The notes under the pieces: model-generated
What the model was told of the DNA's origin: nothing
Database searches by the model: none
What the model saw: the letters and a program-made list of their open reading frames with translations, nothing else
NCBI GenBank assembly: GCA_030526995.1
Contig: JAUNBP010000001.1
Coordinates: 1 to 64,000 of the forward strand
Direction: 5' to 3'
Length of the DNA stretch: 64,000 bases
Source of the DNA: Clostridia bacterium
GTDB lineage: Bacteria; Bacillota; Clostridia; Christensenellales; CAG-138
Shown: piece by piece, positions 34,150 to 43,015 of the stretch
Layout: the number at the start of each line of letters is the position of its first letter
Numbering within the stretch: position 1 is the stretch's first letter
Position numbers and translations under genes: made by a program

Positions 34150-35864
34150 AACGAATTATAGGGTTTATTTTGGCAGCGCTCATGCTGCTTACAACCTTTG
34201 CAGGCTGCAAGGAGGAGCAGGTGACGGAGGCCAACCCCACGGCTTCCCCCGCACCTGTGGCAACGACCGCTGCAACACCTACGGCGGAGGTTGAAACGGA
34301 TGCGGAGCAGGAGTTTTTAACGCTCGATAGGGAGGTGTTTGCGTGGCTTACAACGAGCAGCTACCGATACTATGGCTATATCGACGCAGGCGAGGGTGAA
34401 ATTTCTAAGCCCACAACGCTTGGCAGCTATTCAAACGCAAATGCCCTCGATAATCTCACCGCCTGTCGGGGCTTTTTGACACGGCTCGAGGGCATGGACA
34501 AGTTGCAGCTCAGTCTTGAGCTTCAATACGCCTATGATGTCATGCAAAGATACCTCTCCAACGAGTGCGACAGCTTGCAGCATTTTGAGATGTACGAGCC
34601 GTTCTTCCCGTTCTTTGGGGAGCATCAGGGGCTTTGCCAATTTTTCATAACCTATCCATTGACCGATGGGGAGGACGTTGAGGCCTATCTTGCCCTGCTT
34701 GCAGACCTTCCGAGGTATGCAAACCAGCTTATTTCGCACGAGGAGGAGCGCTGCAACAGCGGTACCTTTATGACCGAATACGCCCTAAATCAAGTGCTTG
34801 ACGAGCTGTATATGCTTTTGGACGGGAGCTTTGTTTCCGCAGCCTTTATATCCAAGCTCAACGACCTGCATTCCTTGGACGAGGACACCCGCGAAAGTTT
34901 CATCTCCCGCCACGACGAGCTGATTGAAAACAGCTATTGCACAGCCTACAACGCCATGTACGAGAGCCTTCTTCAAATGCAGCCCTACTGCAGAGAGCCT
35001 TTGGGACTTTCTGCAGCCTTTGGCAGGGAGGGGGTTTCGTATTATGAAAGCCTGATGAAGAACAACGCCGCCTCGAACATAGCTGTCGATGAGGCAAGGG
35101 AGCTTGTTGAGCTTAGGATAGACGATACGATGCTGCTGATTGCGATACTCTACGAGCTGGATTCGGAGATTTTTTCAATCTCGATTGACACCGAGGTTGC
35201 AACGACCTCTGAGGCGCTGGACTACATGCAGGGCTTGAGCCTGCCCTATCCCGTCCTTGAAGGCGTGGATTGCACCCCGCATTACGGTGCGCCAAACGGG
35301 ATATCCATGCAGCTGTTTGGCAACCGTCTCATCGTTTTTGAGTCTCAACCTATCGACCTTTTCGACTTTGCTCGAACGGTCTATCCCAGGGAGCAGTATC
35401 TTTTTAAGTATCAGAATCAGGGCGAGGCCGGGAGCCTGTTTTTGAAGGTTGCGCCGATAAACGGCTATTACGGCGGCTGGGCAATCGACGCCGAGGCTCA
35501 TTTTGCCACCAATGCCGAGGGCTTTTATGAGGAGTATTGTCAGGCGCAGTTTGCAAATTCGCTCTTGGACCTGCTGCTTCTCGCCTCCTCCGATATGCTC
35601 GTCAACTACTACGGCTATGACGAGGAAAACCTTTACGGTTATTTACAGCAGTACTTCATGGAGGAGCTTGCGCACAGCTACTATGAAACCGTCGTTGCCA
35701 TGCCCGGATATCACATCGGCTATGCAATAGGCTACTGTGAGCTTACAAACATGGCGCAAGCGAGCGGCATGGACGAGGCGGACTTCTACAAAAGCTACCT
35801 CGAGCTTGGCGCAGGCTATTACGACCTAATCCGAGACTATATTTTTCGGGATAACGATAAATAA
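34146..35864 (+). CDS. DUF885-like lipoprotein lacking the zinc motif
   Basis: A 572-residue lipoprotein (lipobox LTTFAGC, Cys about residue 21) with an Ala/Thr/Pro linker. The body resembles the DUF885 family of putative metallopeptidases: FPREQYLF-like YPREQYLFKYQNQGEAG, a GGWAIDAE block and the C-terminal YLELGAGYYDLIRDY. The family's HEGYPGH zinc site is absent: the corresponding region reads APINGYYGGW. It is probably catalytically inactive or redirected to binding. The GTG start at 34146 overlaps the rluD stop and has GGAGGAG upstream. Confidence 0.7.
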   Translation: MKRIIGFILAALMLLTTFAGCKEEQVTEANPTASPAPVATTAATPTAEVETDAEQEFLTLDREVFAWLTTSSYRYYGYIDAGEGEISKPTTLGSYSNANALDNLTACRGFLTRLEGMDKLQLSLELQYAYDVMQRYLSNECDSLQHFEMYEPFFPFFGEHQGLCQFFITYPLTDGEDVEAYLALLADLPRYANQLISHEEERCNSGTFMTEYALNQVLDELYMLLDGSFVSAAFISKLNDLHSLDEDTRESFISRHDELIENSYCTAYNAMYESLLQMQPYCREPLGLSAAFGREGVSYYESLMKNNAASNIAVDEARELVELRIDDTMLLIAILYELDSEIFSISIDTEVATTSEALDYMQGLSLPYPVLEGVDCTPHYGAPNGISMQLFGNRLIVFESQPIDLFDFARTVYPREQYLFKYQNQGEAGSLFLKVAPINGYYGGWAIDAEAHFATNAEGFYEEYCQAQFANSLLDLLLLASSDMLVNYYGYDEENLYGYLQQYFMEELAHSYYETVVAMPGYHIGYAIGYCELTNMAQASGMDEADFYKSYLELGAGYYDLIRDYIFRDNDK

Positions 35865-35868
35865 CGTC

Positions 35869-35895
35869 TTGACAATTTTTGCGGTATGATATAAC
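35869..35895 (+). promoter_or_regulatory. Promoter of the valS T-box transcript
   Basis: TTGACA (35869-35874) followed by TATAAC (35890-35895) at 15 bases; a 17-base spacing would use TAACAT instead. It starts 5 bases after the lipoprotein stop codon. Confidence 0.6.
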
Positions 35896-35900
35896 ATATC

Positions 35901-36131
35901 GGAGACGTTGAAGAAGAGGAGTACGCATAAGTTCCTTAAAGAGAGAGGGCGAAAGGTGAGAGGCCCTCAGGAAAACGATGGCGGAAGGTCGCTTCGGAGT
36001 CGGCATTACGAAAGGAGTAGTTTTGCCCGCAGCAGCTGCGTTATAGCTTTGAGTGAGATGTTTTCATCTAACAAAGGTGGTACCGCGAACGCCCGTTTCG
36101 TCCTTTGACGGAACGGGCGCATTATATTTTT
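35901..36131 (+). ncRNA. Valine-specific T-box leader with terminator
   Basis: Stem I contains the AGAGGAGTA loop-E-like strand opposite a specifier loop where GTC (35988-35990), a Val codon, is placed. The conserved T-box AAAGGTGGTACCGCG is at 36073-36087. It overlaps the competing terminator: CGCCCGTTTCGTC (36090-36102), loop CTTT, GACGGAACGGGCG (36107-36119), then a T-rich tract. Uncharged tRNA-Val should favour the antiterminator and valS expression. The specifier choice is my inference from the pairing of GAAG with CTTC below the loop. Confidence 0.93.
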
Positions 36132-36144
36132 AGAGGTGAAAAAT

Positions 36145-38781
36145 ATGAAACAAGAGATGCCAAAGACCTATGACCACGCCATAGTGGAGAAGAAATGGTA
36201 TAAGTGGTGGGAGGAATCGGGCTTTTTCAAGGCAAGGCCCAACCCCGACAAGCAGCGATACAGCATAGTGATGCCGCCCCCCAACATCACGGGAGTCTTG
36301 CACATGGGCCATGCGATTGACAACACCCTGCCGGATGCGATAATCCGCTACAAGCGCATGAACGGCTTTGAAACCCTGTGGCTTCCGGGCACCGACCACG
36401 CTTCCATCGCCACCGAGGTTCGAATCGTCGAGCAGATGGCAAAGGAGGGCATTAAAAAGCAGGACATCGGGCGCGAGGCTTTTCTAAAGCGGGCTTGGGC
36501 TTGGCGCAACGAGTACGGGCGAACGATTACCAAGCAGCTAAGAATGTTGGGCTTTTCGTGCGACTGGGAGCGGGAACGCTTCACTATGGACGAGGGCTGC
36601 AACCGTGCCGTGATAAAGGTGTTCAAGAGTCTGTATGACAAGGGCTTGATATACAGGGGCGACAGGATAATAAACTGGTGCCCGAGGTGCAAGACCGCGC
36701 TGTCGGATGCCGAGGTAGAGTATCAGGAGCAGAACAGCCATCTTTGGCATATTCGCTACGACGCCCCCGACAAGAGCTATTCGATAACCGTGGCAACGAC
36801 GAGGCCCGAAACGATGCTGGGCGATACCGCCATAGCCGTGCATCCCGACGACCCGAGGTATAGGGACATCATAGGCAAGACCGTAATAATACCCGCCGTG
36901 GGCAGGGAGATTCCGATAGTTGCCGACGAGTATTGCGAAATGGAGTTCGGCACCGGTGCAGTCAAGATTACCCCGGGGCACGACCCAAACGACTTTGAGG
37001 TGGGAGCAAGGTGCAAGCTGCCTATCCTCTGCGTAATGACCGAGGACGGGCATATAAACGAGCTCGGCGGCAAGTATGCGGGCATGGACAGGTACGAGTG
37101 CAGAAAGCAGCTTTTAAGCGACCTTGAAAGCATAGGCAACCTCGTCAAGACCGAGGACTACACCCACAACGTCGGAACCTGTTACCGCTGCCACACCACG
37201 ATAGAGTCGATAGTCTCAAAGCAGTGGTTTGTGAGCATGAAGGAGCTTGCAAGGCCCGCCATCGACGCCGTGAGAAACGGGGAAGTCAAGTTCGTGCCCG
37301 AAAGGTTTTCCAAGACCTACTTCAATTGGATGGAAAACATCCGAGACTGGTGCATCTCGCGTCAGCTCTGGTGGGGGCATAGGATTCCCGCCTATTACTG
37401 CGACGCCTGCGGGGAGATGACCGTATCCGAAACGCATTTGCAAACCTGCCCGCATTGCGGAAAGCCCGTGCGGCAGGACGAGGACGTTTTGGACACCTGG
37501 TTCAGTTCGGGAATGTGGCCGTTTTCAACCTTGGGCTATCCCGACAGCACCGAGGAGCTAAAATACTTCTATCCCACCAACACCCTGGTAACGGGCTACG
37601 ACATCATCTTCTTCTGGGTGGCAAGGATGATAGTGTTCGGCTACGAGGTCATGGGCGAAAGACCCTTCGACCACGTGTACATCCACGGGCTTTTGCGGGA
37701 TGCACAGGGCAGAAAGATGTCCAAGTCCTTAGGCAACGGTATAGACCCGATGGAGGAGATCTACGAGTACGGAGCGGATGCGCTGAGGTTTTCGCTGGTC
37801 ACGGGCAACTCCGCCGGCAACGATATGCGCTATTCGACCGACAAGATAGAGGCGGCGCGGAACTTCTGCAACAAGATATATAACGCCGTGCGCTTTGTAA
37901 TGATGAACATCGACGCCGACGCCTGCTGCAACATCGAAGCGGACAGGCTCACCCTTGCCGACAGCTGGATACTCACAAGGCTTAACAGGATTATCGGTGA
38001 GGTGACCTCGAACATAGAGGCGTTTGAGCTCAACATAGCCGCACAGAAGGTCTACGACTTCTTCTGGTCGGAGCTTTGCGATTGGTACATCGAGCTTGCA
38101 AAGACCTCGCTGTACTCACAGAACGAACAAGCCAAGCGCAACACCTCGGCGGTGTTGGTGTACGTCATCACAAACGCCCTAAAGCTCATGCACCCCTTCA
38201 TGCCGTTCATCACCGAGGAGCTTTATCAGCAGCTTCCGAATGCGGAGCGAACGATAATGCTCTCCGCATGGCCCAAGCAGGATGAGAACCTGCTCTTTGA
38301 AAGCAGCGAGCAGGATATGGAGACCGTGATGGACATGATACGCTCTATAAGAAACCTTCGTGCCGAGCGCAGCGTGCCGCCGTCACAGAAGATAAGCGCA
38401 ACCATAGTGTCGAAGAACACGGGGCTGTTTGAAAACACAAAGCCCTACTTCTCAAGGCTCTGCGGGCTTGACGGGCTGGAGGTAAGGGATGGTATGGGAG
38501 CTTCAAAACCGAGCGATATCCATTTGGTGTTCAACGGGGGCGAGGTGATAATCCCACTTGCGTCCCTTGTCGACCTTGCCGAGGAATGCGCAAGGCTGGA
38601 TAAGGAGATAGCCGCAGCCGAGTTTGAGCGCAGCAGGGCTGAAAAGATGCTGAACAATGCGGGCTTTATGGCAAAGGCGCCGCAGGCGGTGGTCGAGGGC
38701 GAGCGCAAGAAGCTGCAAAACGCCCAAGAGCTGCTTGAAAAGCTCAAGCAGCGCAAGGTCGAACTTCAAGCGGAAATGTAA
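36145..38781 (+). CDS. valS: Valyl-tRNA synthetase
   Basis: An 878-residue class I synthetase. It has HIGH as HMGHA in PPNITGVLHMGHA, KMSKS as GRKMSKSLGNG, an editing domain in between, and a C-terminal coiled coil (about 805-878, rich in Glu, Lys and Ala). Zinc-type cysteine pairs CDACGEM and CPHCGKP are present near residue 420. Start ATG 36145 follows GAGGTG. It is controlled by the T-box upstream. Confidence 0.98.
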   Translation: MKQEMPKTYDHAIVEKKWYKWWEESGFFKARPNPDKQRYSIVMPPPNITGVLHMGHAIDNTLPDAIIRYKRMNGFETLWLPGTDHASIATEVRIVEQMAKEGIKKQDIGREAFLKRAWAWRNEYGRTITKQLRMLGFSCDWERERFTMDEGCNRAVIKVFKSLYDKGLIYRGDRIINWCPRCKTALSDAEVEYQEQNSHLWHIRYDAPDKSYSITVATTRPETMLGDTAIAVHPDDPRYRDIIGKTVIIPAVGREIPIVADEYCEMEFGTGAVKITPGHDPNDFEVGARCKLPILCVMTEDGHINELGGKYAGMDRYECRKQLLSDLESIGNLVKTEDYTHNVGTCYRCHTTIESIVSKQWFVSMKELARPAIDAVRNGEVKFVPERFSKTYFNWMENIRDWCISRQLWWGHRIPAYYCDACGEMTVSETHLQTCPHCGKPVRQDEDVLDTWFSSGMWPFSTLGYPDSTEELKYFYPTNTLVTGYDIIFFWVARMIVFGYEVMGERPFDHVYIHGLLRDAQGRKMSKSLGNGIDPMEEIYEYGADALRFSLVTGNSAGNDMRYSTDKIEAARNFCNKIYNAVRFVMMNIDADACCNIEADRLTLADSWILTRLNRIIGEVTSNIEAFELNIAAQKVYDFFWSELCDWYIELAKTSLYSQNEQAKRNTSAVLVYVITNALKLMHPFMPFITEELYQQLPNAERTIMLSAWPKQDENLLFESSEQDMETVMDMIRSIRNLRAERSVPPSQKISATIVSKNTGLFENTKPYFSRLCGLDGLEVRDGMGASKPSDIHLVFNGGEVIIPLASLVDLAEECARLDKEIAAAEFERSRAEKMLNNAGFMAKAPQAVVEGERKKLQNAQELLEKLKQRKVELQAEM

Positions 38782-38793
38782 CCTGTTGCGGGG

Positions 38794-40032
38794 ATGCGAG
38801 GACTGCTCACATCCCCGCCTTATATCGAGATGGAGCGTGTAGAGCTACAAAAAAGCCCCCTGTTTCATAAGCGTCTGTCGCTGTTCATGGCGGTAGGAAC
38901 GCTTATCGGCGTATGCGCCGCAGCGGTGGAAAGCGACGTCTTTTCGATAGTTGCAATGGCGCTGTGCGCCGCAGGCTTTGTGCTTTTTAGCAGCAGATAC
39001 CTGCATCTTAGCCTAATGTGCCTCCTTGCCCTGCTCATGATAGGCCTGCAGTATGCGCTTGGGGGTAGGAGCTTCGATTTTGAAAATTCGTCGCTCTACG
39101 GCTGGACCTTGGGGCTTAGGGAGGGTATGGAAGCAAAAATCGACCTGCTCTTCGACGATTATAACGGCTTAATCAAGGGGCTGCTGTTGGGCGACAAGTA
39201 CGGAATATCGCAGGAGCTGTACTCCGTCTACGTCAACAACGGGGTTGCCCACCTCTTTGCCGTCTCGGGCCTGCATATTTCCATATTGAGCGGCTTCGTT
39301 TTAAGGCTGTTTAGGCCCGTTGCACAGTGGCTAAGGGCAACGGTTCTCGTTGCGTTTTTGGCAATCTACGTTTGCCTCACGGGGCTTTCACCCTCTGCGA
39401 TGCGTGCTGCGGTCATGCTTCTCGTAATTCTTTCGGCAAAGCTCGTCAAGGGCAGACCCGATTACCTGTCCGCCTTTAGTATAGCTATGACCGTCGTGCT
39501 GTTCGTCTCCCCAAGCGCAATACAAAGGTCGAGCTTTCTGCTCTCCTTCGGCTGCGTGTACGGCATTTTAATGCTCTCCGACCCGCTAAAAAAGTTTCTC
39601 AGAATGCCAAAAGGCATGGTTTCAAGCCTGCTCATAACGGGTGTGGTCGTAAACTTTGCGGTGCTGCCGTGGAGCGCCAAGTTCTTTGGCGGCATCTCCT
39701 TAACCGCCATCCCCATATCCATATTGGTGCTGCCGCTCTCGTCGATATTGATTATCTCCTCCTTCGTTGCGGTGGTTGTAAGCTACATCTTCCAACCGCT
39801 TGCGGCGGTCATAGCCTATCTGCCAAAGGGCTTGCTGTTCTGCATAAACCATCTTTTGAACTGGGCGAATGTCGGACTGTTCAGCCTAAAGGCGCCAAAC
39901 GATATTTCAACCGCCCTTTGGTTCGTATCCATCTTCTTCTTGTCCAAGTATTACCTGCCCAATCGCACCAAATTCCCGATAATAGGCGTTTTATTGCTCG
40001 CAGCCTCAATTCTCCTTTGGATTCTCATTTAA
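38794..40032 (+). CDS. ComEC/Rec2-type competence channel, short form
   Basis: A 412-residue membrane protein with about ten hydrophobic segments. It carries the ComEC competence-domain hallmarks GLLLGDKYGIS, GVAHLFAVSGLHISIL, LTGLSPSAMRAAVM and a final multi-helix region. Full ComEC (about 750 residues) also has an N-terminal OB domain and a C-terminal beta-lactamase-fold nuclease; the latter is absent here. ATG 38794 has only GGGG before it; ATG 38830 is an alternative. No other competence gene is seen. Confidence 0.85.
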   Translation: MRGLLTSPPYIEMERVELQKSPLFHKRLSLFMAVGTLIGVCAAAVESDVFSIVAMALCAAGFVLFSSRYLHLSLMCLLALLMIGLQYALGGRSFDFENSSLYGWTLGLREGMEAKIDLLFDDYNGLIKGLLLGDKYGISQELYSVYVNNGVAHLFAVSGLHISILSGFVLRLFRPVAQWLRATVLVAFLAIYVCLTGLSPSAMRAAVMLLVILSAKLVKGRPDYLSAFSIAMTVVLFVSPSAIQRSSFLLSFGCVYGILMLSDPLKKFLRMPKGMVSSLLITGVVVNFAVLPWSAKFFGGISLTAIPISILVLPLSSILIISSFVAVVVSYIFQPLAAVIAYLPKGLLFCINHLLNWANVGLFSLKAPNDISTALWFVSIFFLSKYYLPNRTKFPIIGVLLLAASILLWILI

Positions 40033-40166
40033 TGTATCACTAAAGAGACAATATATTTACGATTCATTTACGAAATTCGATTTTTATCGATTGCCTTACA
40101 CCTTTTATTTCGGGCGAAAATCGGTATATAATGCATACAAGGAACCGGAAAATTTTAGGAGGTAAT

Positions 40167-40952
40167 ATGAGAACAATAAAACTCTTGAGTTGTGACCGTG
40201 CGCTGCTCGATTCGATGCGCACGGCTGTTAGTGACGCGGAGGAGTTGGTGTGGGCAGGGGATGGAAGCGAGGCACACGGGGACGGGGCAGCAAAAGCGGA
40301 GCTGCTGCTTGTGGACTTATCGACGGAGGATAGGGTTTTAAGGGAGGACATCGATGCAGCCTCATTCATAGCAACGATTAGCGACCCCCTCTGCGACGCC
40401 GATACGATTGCCGAGCTGAACGGCAGGATAAGCTATCATTTTGTAAAGCCAATCTCCCCCGAAAACCTCATTCGCAAGGTATTGAGAATAGTTGAGGGCG
40501 AGGGCGAGATAACGGCACTCGAGTGGCAAACCCGACAAATAGAGGCGTGTCTGAGTGCGCTTTCGGTGCCCAGTCATCTCTTGGGCCATCGCTACGCCCT
40601 GCAAGCGGTACGCCTTATCGCAGAAAACGAAACCAACACGCACATAGGCATGATGCACACGGTATATCCTACGATAGCGGAAAACTGCGGCACATCCGCG
40701 GTCATGGTGGACAGGGCGATACGCCACGCAATAGATGTAAGCTGGAAGAAGGGGAACATCAGGGTTCAACGCATATACTTTGGCTACTGCGCCTACGACA
40801 AAAAGGGAATTCCGACCAATTCGGAGTTCCTCTTTGCTATAGCCGAACAGCTAAAGTTAATGTTTGCAAATTCCCAACCGGACAGGGCGTTCAAGCAGAG
40901 GATAGGCGAGCTTGAACAAGAGTTGGGCAGCGGGGAAAAGGTGCTCGGCTAA
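40167..40952 (+). CDS. spo0A: Spo0A-type regulator with altered receiver domain
   Basis: A 261-residue protein. The C-terminal domain (about 125-245) is clearly Spo0A: LSVPSHLLGHRYALQAVRL, VYPTIAENC, DRAIRHAIDVSW and PTNSEFLFAIAEQLKL, binding 0A boxes. The N-terminal half (1-110) is receiver-like: candidate phospho-Asp50 (LLLVDLS), Thr70 and Lys94 (FVKPIS) are kept. The acidic pair that binds magnesium is reduced to one Asp (LLSCDR instead of ADDN). The start follows AGGAGG. A TATAAT lies at 40127-40132 without a good -35. Confidence 0.85.
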   Translation: MRTIKLLSCDRALLDSMRTAVSDAEELVWAGDGSEAHGDGAAKAELLLVDLSTEDRVLREDIDAASFIATISDPLCDADTIAELNGRISYHFVKPISPENLIRKVLRIVEGEGEITALEWQTRQIEACLSALSVPSHLLGHRYALQAVRLIAENETNTHIGMMHTVYPTIAENCGTSAVMVDRAIRHAIDVSWKKGNIRVQRIYFGYCAYDKKGIPTNSEFLFAIAEQLKLMFANSQPDRAFKQRIGELEQELGSGEKVLG

Positions 40953-40976
40953 GGAGAAGGTTTTGAGTTCGTTGCG

Positions 40977-42176
40977 CTAACCGAAATACTCCGACAGGGC
41001 GAGCAGGATTCCGTTTGCAACGTTGGCAGGCGTTTTATCGGCAGTGATTATCGCAAGGTCGTCGGCATTGTCGTGATAGCCTATCTCCAGCAAGACCGCA
41101 GGCAGGTTGTTCTCCCTCGTCATGAAATAGTCGTTGATAATAACCTTTTCGCTTCGCTTATTCAGCCCCGTCTGCTCGGAGACGTGGGTGTTTAGAAGGT
41201 CACCCAAGCGAAGGCTGTTCTCGGCTTGATAGCCGTCGTAGTAGGTGGGATTGTAGGTGTTATCGGTGCAGTAGACCAAGAGCCCTCGGTTCAGCCCCGA
41301 CTGCGAGCCTGCTGAGGCGTTGGTGTGCAGGGATATGTAGACCATGTTCGCCAGCCTCGGATCCTTCTCATACTCATATATGAGCTTGGTGTCGGGGTGT
41401 ATCACCCTGAGCCTGCTGTTATCATAGGGCGTAAAGTAGTACAGCTTTGCAAGCTCCCCGTTGTCCTCGTCGGTGCCGGGGCGGTACTGCCCGATTATGG
41501 CGTCCATTATCCCGATAAGCCTGTCATATTCGGCAATTTTCAGCAGGATTGAGGGATCATAGGGCTCGGTGGCAAGCTCCGAATCGTAGAGCTTAAGTTG
41601 GTTTAAGGCATACTTGTGAACCATGGAAACCCGCACGTAGTTGCCGACCATATACCTGTCGGAGCGGGTCAGGATTACGGTTGCGCCGTGCTCCTCCAAC
41701 AGAGCCTTGGTTTCAAGCGCAAAGGTTAGAACCCGATCGGCCTCGGCATAGGTTAAAAGCCCGTTTACAGCCATCCTGCCGCCGTACAGCGAGCCGGTAA
41801 CGCTGTCATAGCCATGCCCGGGGTCTAAGAATATCACCTTTCCGCTCAAATCCGGTCTTTCCTCAACGGGAGGGGGCACGGGCGCAGTGGAGGGCGGAAT
41901 CGTATCGATTTTCACGACATAGCGAAGTATGCAGGCGGCGTCGGTTGCGGAAACCGCCTCGTCTTGGTCGGCGTCGGCAAAGGGAAGCAGCTCATCGGGG
42001 ATGGCCTCAATTAAAACCAAGTGCCGCAGGACGGCGGAAGCATCGGTAGCGTCAACGGAGCCGTCGCCGTTTGCATCGCCAAGCTCAATCTCCCCCTCCG
42101 CAAACGCAGTTGGGAGGCTGAAACACATAAAGATAAGTGCGCATACTATCGCCAAAAGTCGTCTCTTTCCATTCAT
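40977..42176 (-). CDS. N-acetylmuramoyl-L-alanine amidase with N-terminal dockerin
   Basis: A 399-residue secreted protein. The signal peptide (1-27) ends in PTAFA. A type I dockerin-like module follows (about 33-90) with two calcium loops, GDANGDGSVDATDASAVL and ADADQDEAVSATDAACIL. After a Pro-rich linker comes an Amidase_3 domain (about 108-399) with zinc/catalytic residues in DPGHGYD, VYISLHTNAS and LLEIGYHDN. The start at 42176 is 7 bases after the -10 box; an ATG at 42185 lies inside that box and is excluded. Confidence 0.93.
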   Translation of the reverse strand: MNGKRRLLAIVCALIFMCFSLPTAFAEGEIELGDANGDGSVDATDASAVLRHLVLIEAIPDELLPFADADQDEAVSATDAACILRYVVKIDTIPPSTAPVPPPVEERPDLSGKVIFLDPGHGYDSVTGSLYGGRMAVNGLLTYAEADRVLTFALETKALLEEHGATVILTRSDRYMVGNYVRVSMVHKYALNQLKLYDSELATEPYDPSILLKIAEYDRLIGIMDAIIGQYRPGTDEDNGELAKLYYFTPYDNSRLRVIHPDTKLIYEYEKDPRLANMVYISLHTNASAGSQSGLNRGLLVYCTDNTYNPTYYDGYQAENSLRLGDLLNTHVSEQTGLNKRSEKVIINDYFMTRENNLPAVLLEIGYHDNADDLAIITADKTPANVANGILLALSEYFG

Positions 42177-42183
42177 AAGCCAC

Positions 42184-42212
42184 ATTATAAATGGAAAAAG
42201 GCTTTCTGCCAA
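42184..42212 (-). promoter_or_regulatory. Promoter of the dockerin-amidase, probably leaderless
   Basis: On the minus strand, TTGGCA (42207-42212), 17 bases, TATAAT (42184-42189), then 7 bases to ATG 42176. No Shine-Dalgarno sequence is present, so the mRNA should begin at the start codon. Confidence 0.7.
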
Positions 42213-42319
42213 TCGGTAAATTTTGTTGTTTTTTATTTGTTTACACTAACAAAGCCAACAAAAGCCAAAGCCGAGCATTCCCCTCCTTTTTATCGCATAT
42301 AAGTAAACAGAGGCTCAAA

Positions 42320-42348
42320 ATGACAAAATATGCAATCTGTGGTACAAT
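42320..42348 (+). promoter_or_regulatory. Promoter of the CDP-alcohol phosphotransferase gene
   Basis: ATGACA (42320-42325), 17 bases, TACAAT (42343-42348). The predicted start near 42355 lies just before AAAAAAGGAGGG. Confidence 0.65.
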
Positions 42349-42370
42349 ACACAAAAAAGGAGGGCTGCCC

Positions 42371-42925
42371 ATCAAACACATAGCCGAGCTGATTACATTT
42401 TCCCGCATTCCCATGGCTGCAGGCTTGGTCTTGACGGCCCCGTTTTCGACGGCGTTTTGGGTCTTGTATTGTCTCTGCGGCGCAAGCGATGCGATAGACG
42501 GGGCGGTTGCAAGAAAGCTCGGCATACAAAGCGAGCGGGGAGCGCTGCTTGACAGCATAGCGGATATGGTTTTCTTTGCAGCCGTAATTTTTGTGGCCGC
42601 AATAAATTTTGAAATCCCGACATGGCTCATAGTGGGAACAGCTATCGTTTCTGCAATTCGGCTTTCAAGCTGCGGGCTTGGCCTTTATAGGTTTCACACG
42701 CTGCCCCTGCTGCACACCTATGCGAATAAGGCGGCAGGACTCGTCCTTTTCGCCTTTTTGGGACTGGGTCGGCTGCTCGGAGTTGCGGCAGCGGGTGCGA
42801 TTGCACTCGCCTTTACGAGCCTGTCCTCGATTGAGGAACTGATTATCGTCTCAAGGACAAAAGAGCTGCACAGAAACGTTAGGGGGCTTTGGCTCAAAAA
42901 GGCAGACAAGGTCGAAATTCCCTGA
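42371..42925 (+). CDS. CDP-alcohol phosphatidyltransferase, apparent AUC start
   Basis: A 184-residue membrane enzyme with DAIDGAVARKLGIQSERGALLDSIAD, read in parts as D-x2-DG-x2-AR and G-x3-D-x3-D, the CDP-alcohol phosphotransferase motif. It joins a CDP-linked lipid to an alcohol such as glycerol 3-phosphate or inositol. AAGGAGG (42357-42363) stands 7 bases before ATC at 42371, exactly where homologues begin (IKHIAELITFSR for the usual MKNIPNLITLSR). No ATG, GTG or TTG is suitably placed. The alternative is ATG 42320 with AGAGG, but that codon is part of the promoter. Confidence 0.85.
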   Translation: MKHIAELITFSRIPMAAGLVLTAPFSTAFWVLYCLCGASDAIDGAVARKLGIQSERGALLDSIADMVFFAAVIFVAAINFEIPTWLIVGTAIVSAIRLSSCGLGLYRFHTLPLLHTYANKAAGLVLFAFLGLGRLLGVAAAGAIALAFTSLSSIEELIIVSRTKELHRNVRGLWLKKADKVEIP

Positions 42926-42946
42926 ACTTATCGATGATGTTGGGGA

Positions 42947-42975
42947 TTGACTTTTATATATTATTGTGCTATAGT
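42947..42975 (+). promoter_or_regulatory. Promoter of the amino-sugar operon
   Basis: TTGACT (42947-42952), 17 bases, TATAGT (42970-42975). It lies 22 bases after the preceding stop codon. Confidence 0.8.
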
Positions 42976-43015
42976 CTGTGAGAAAACGAATTATGGAGTA
43001 TAATGGAGTATAATG

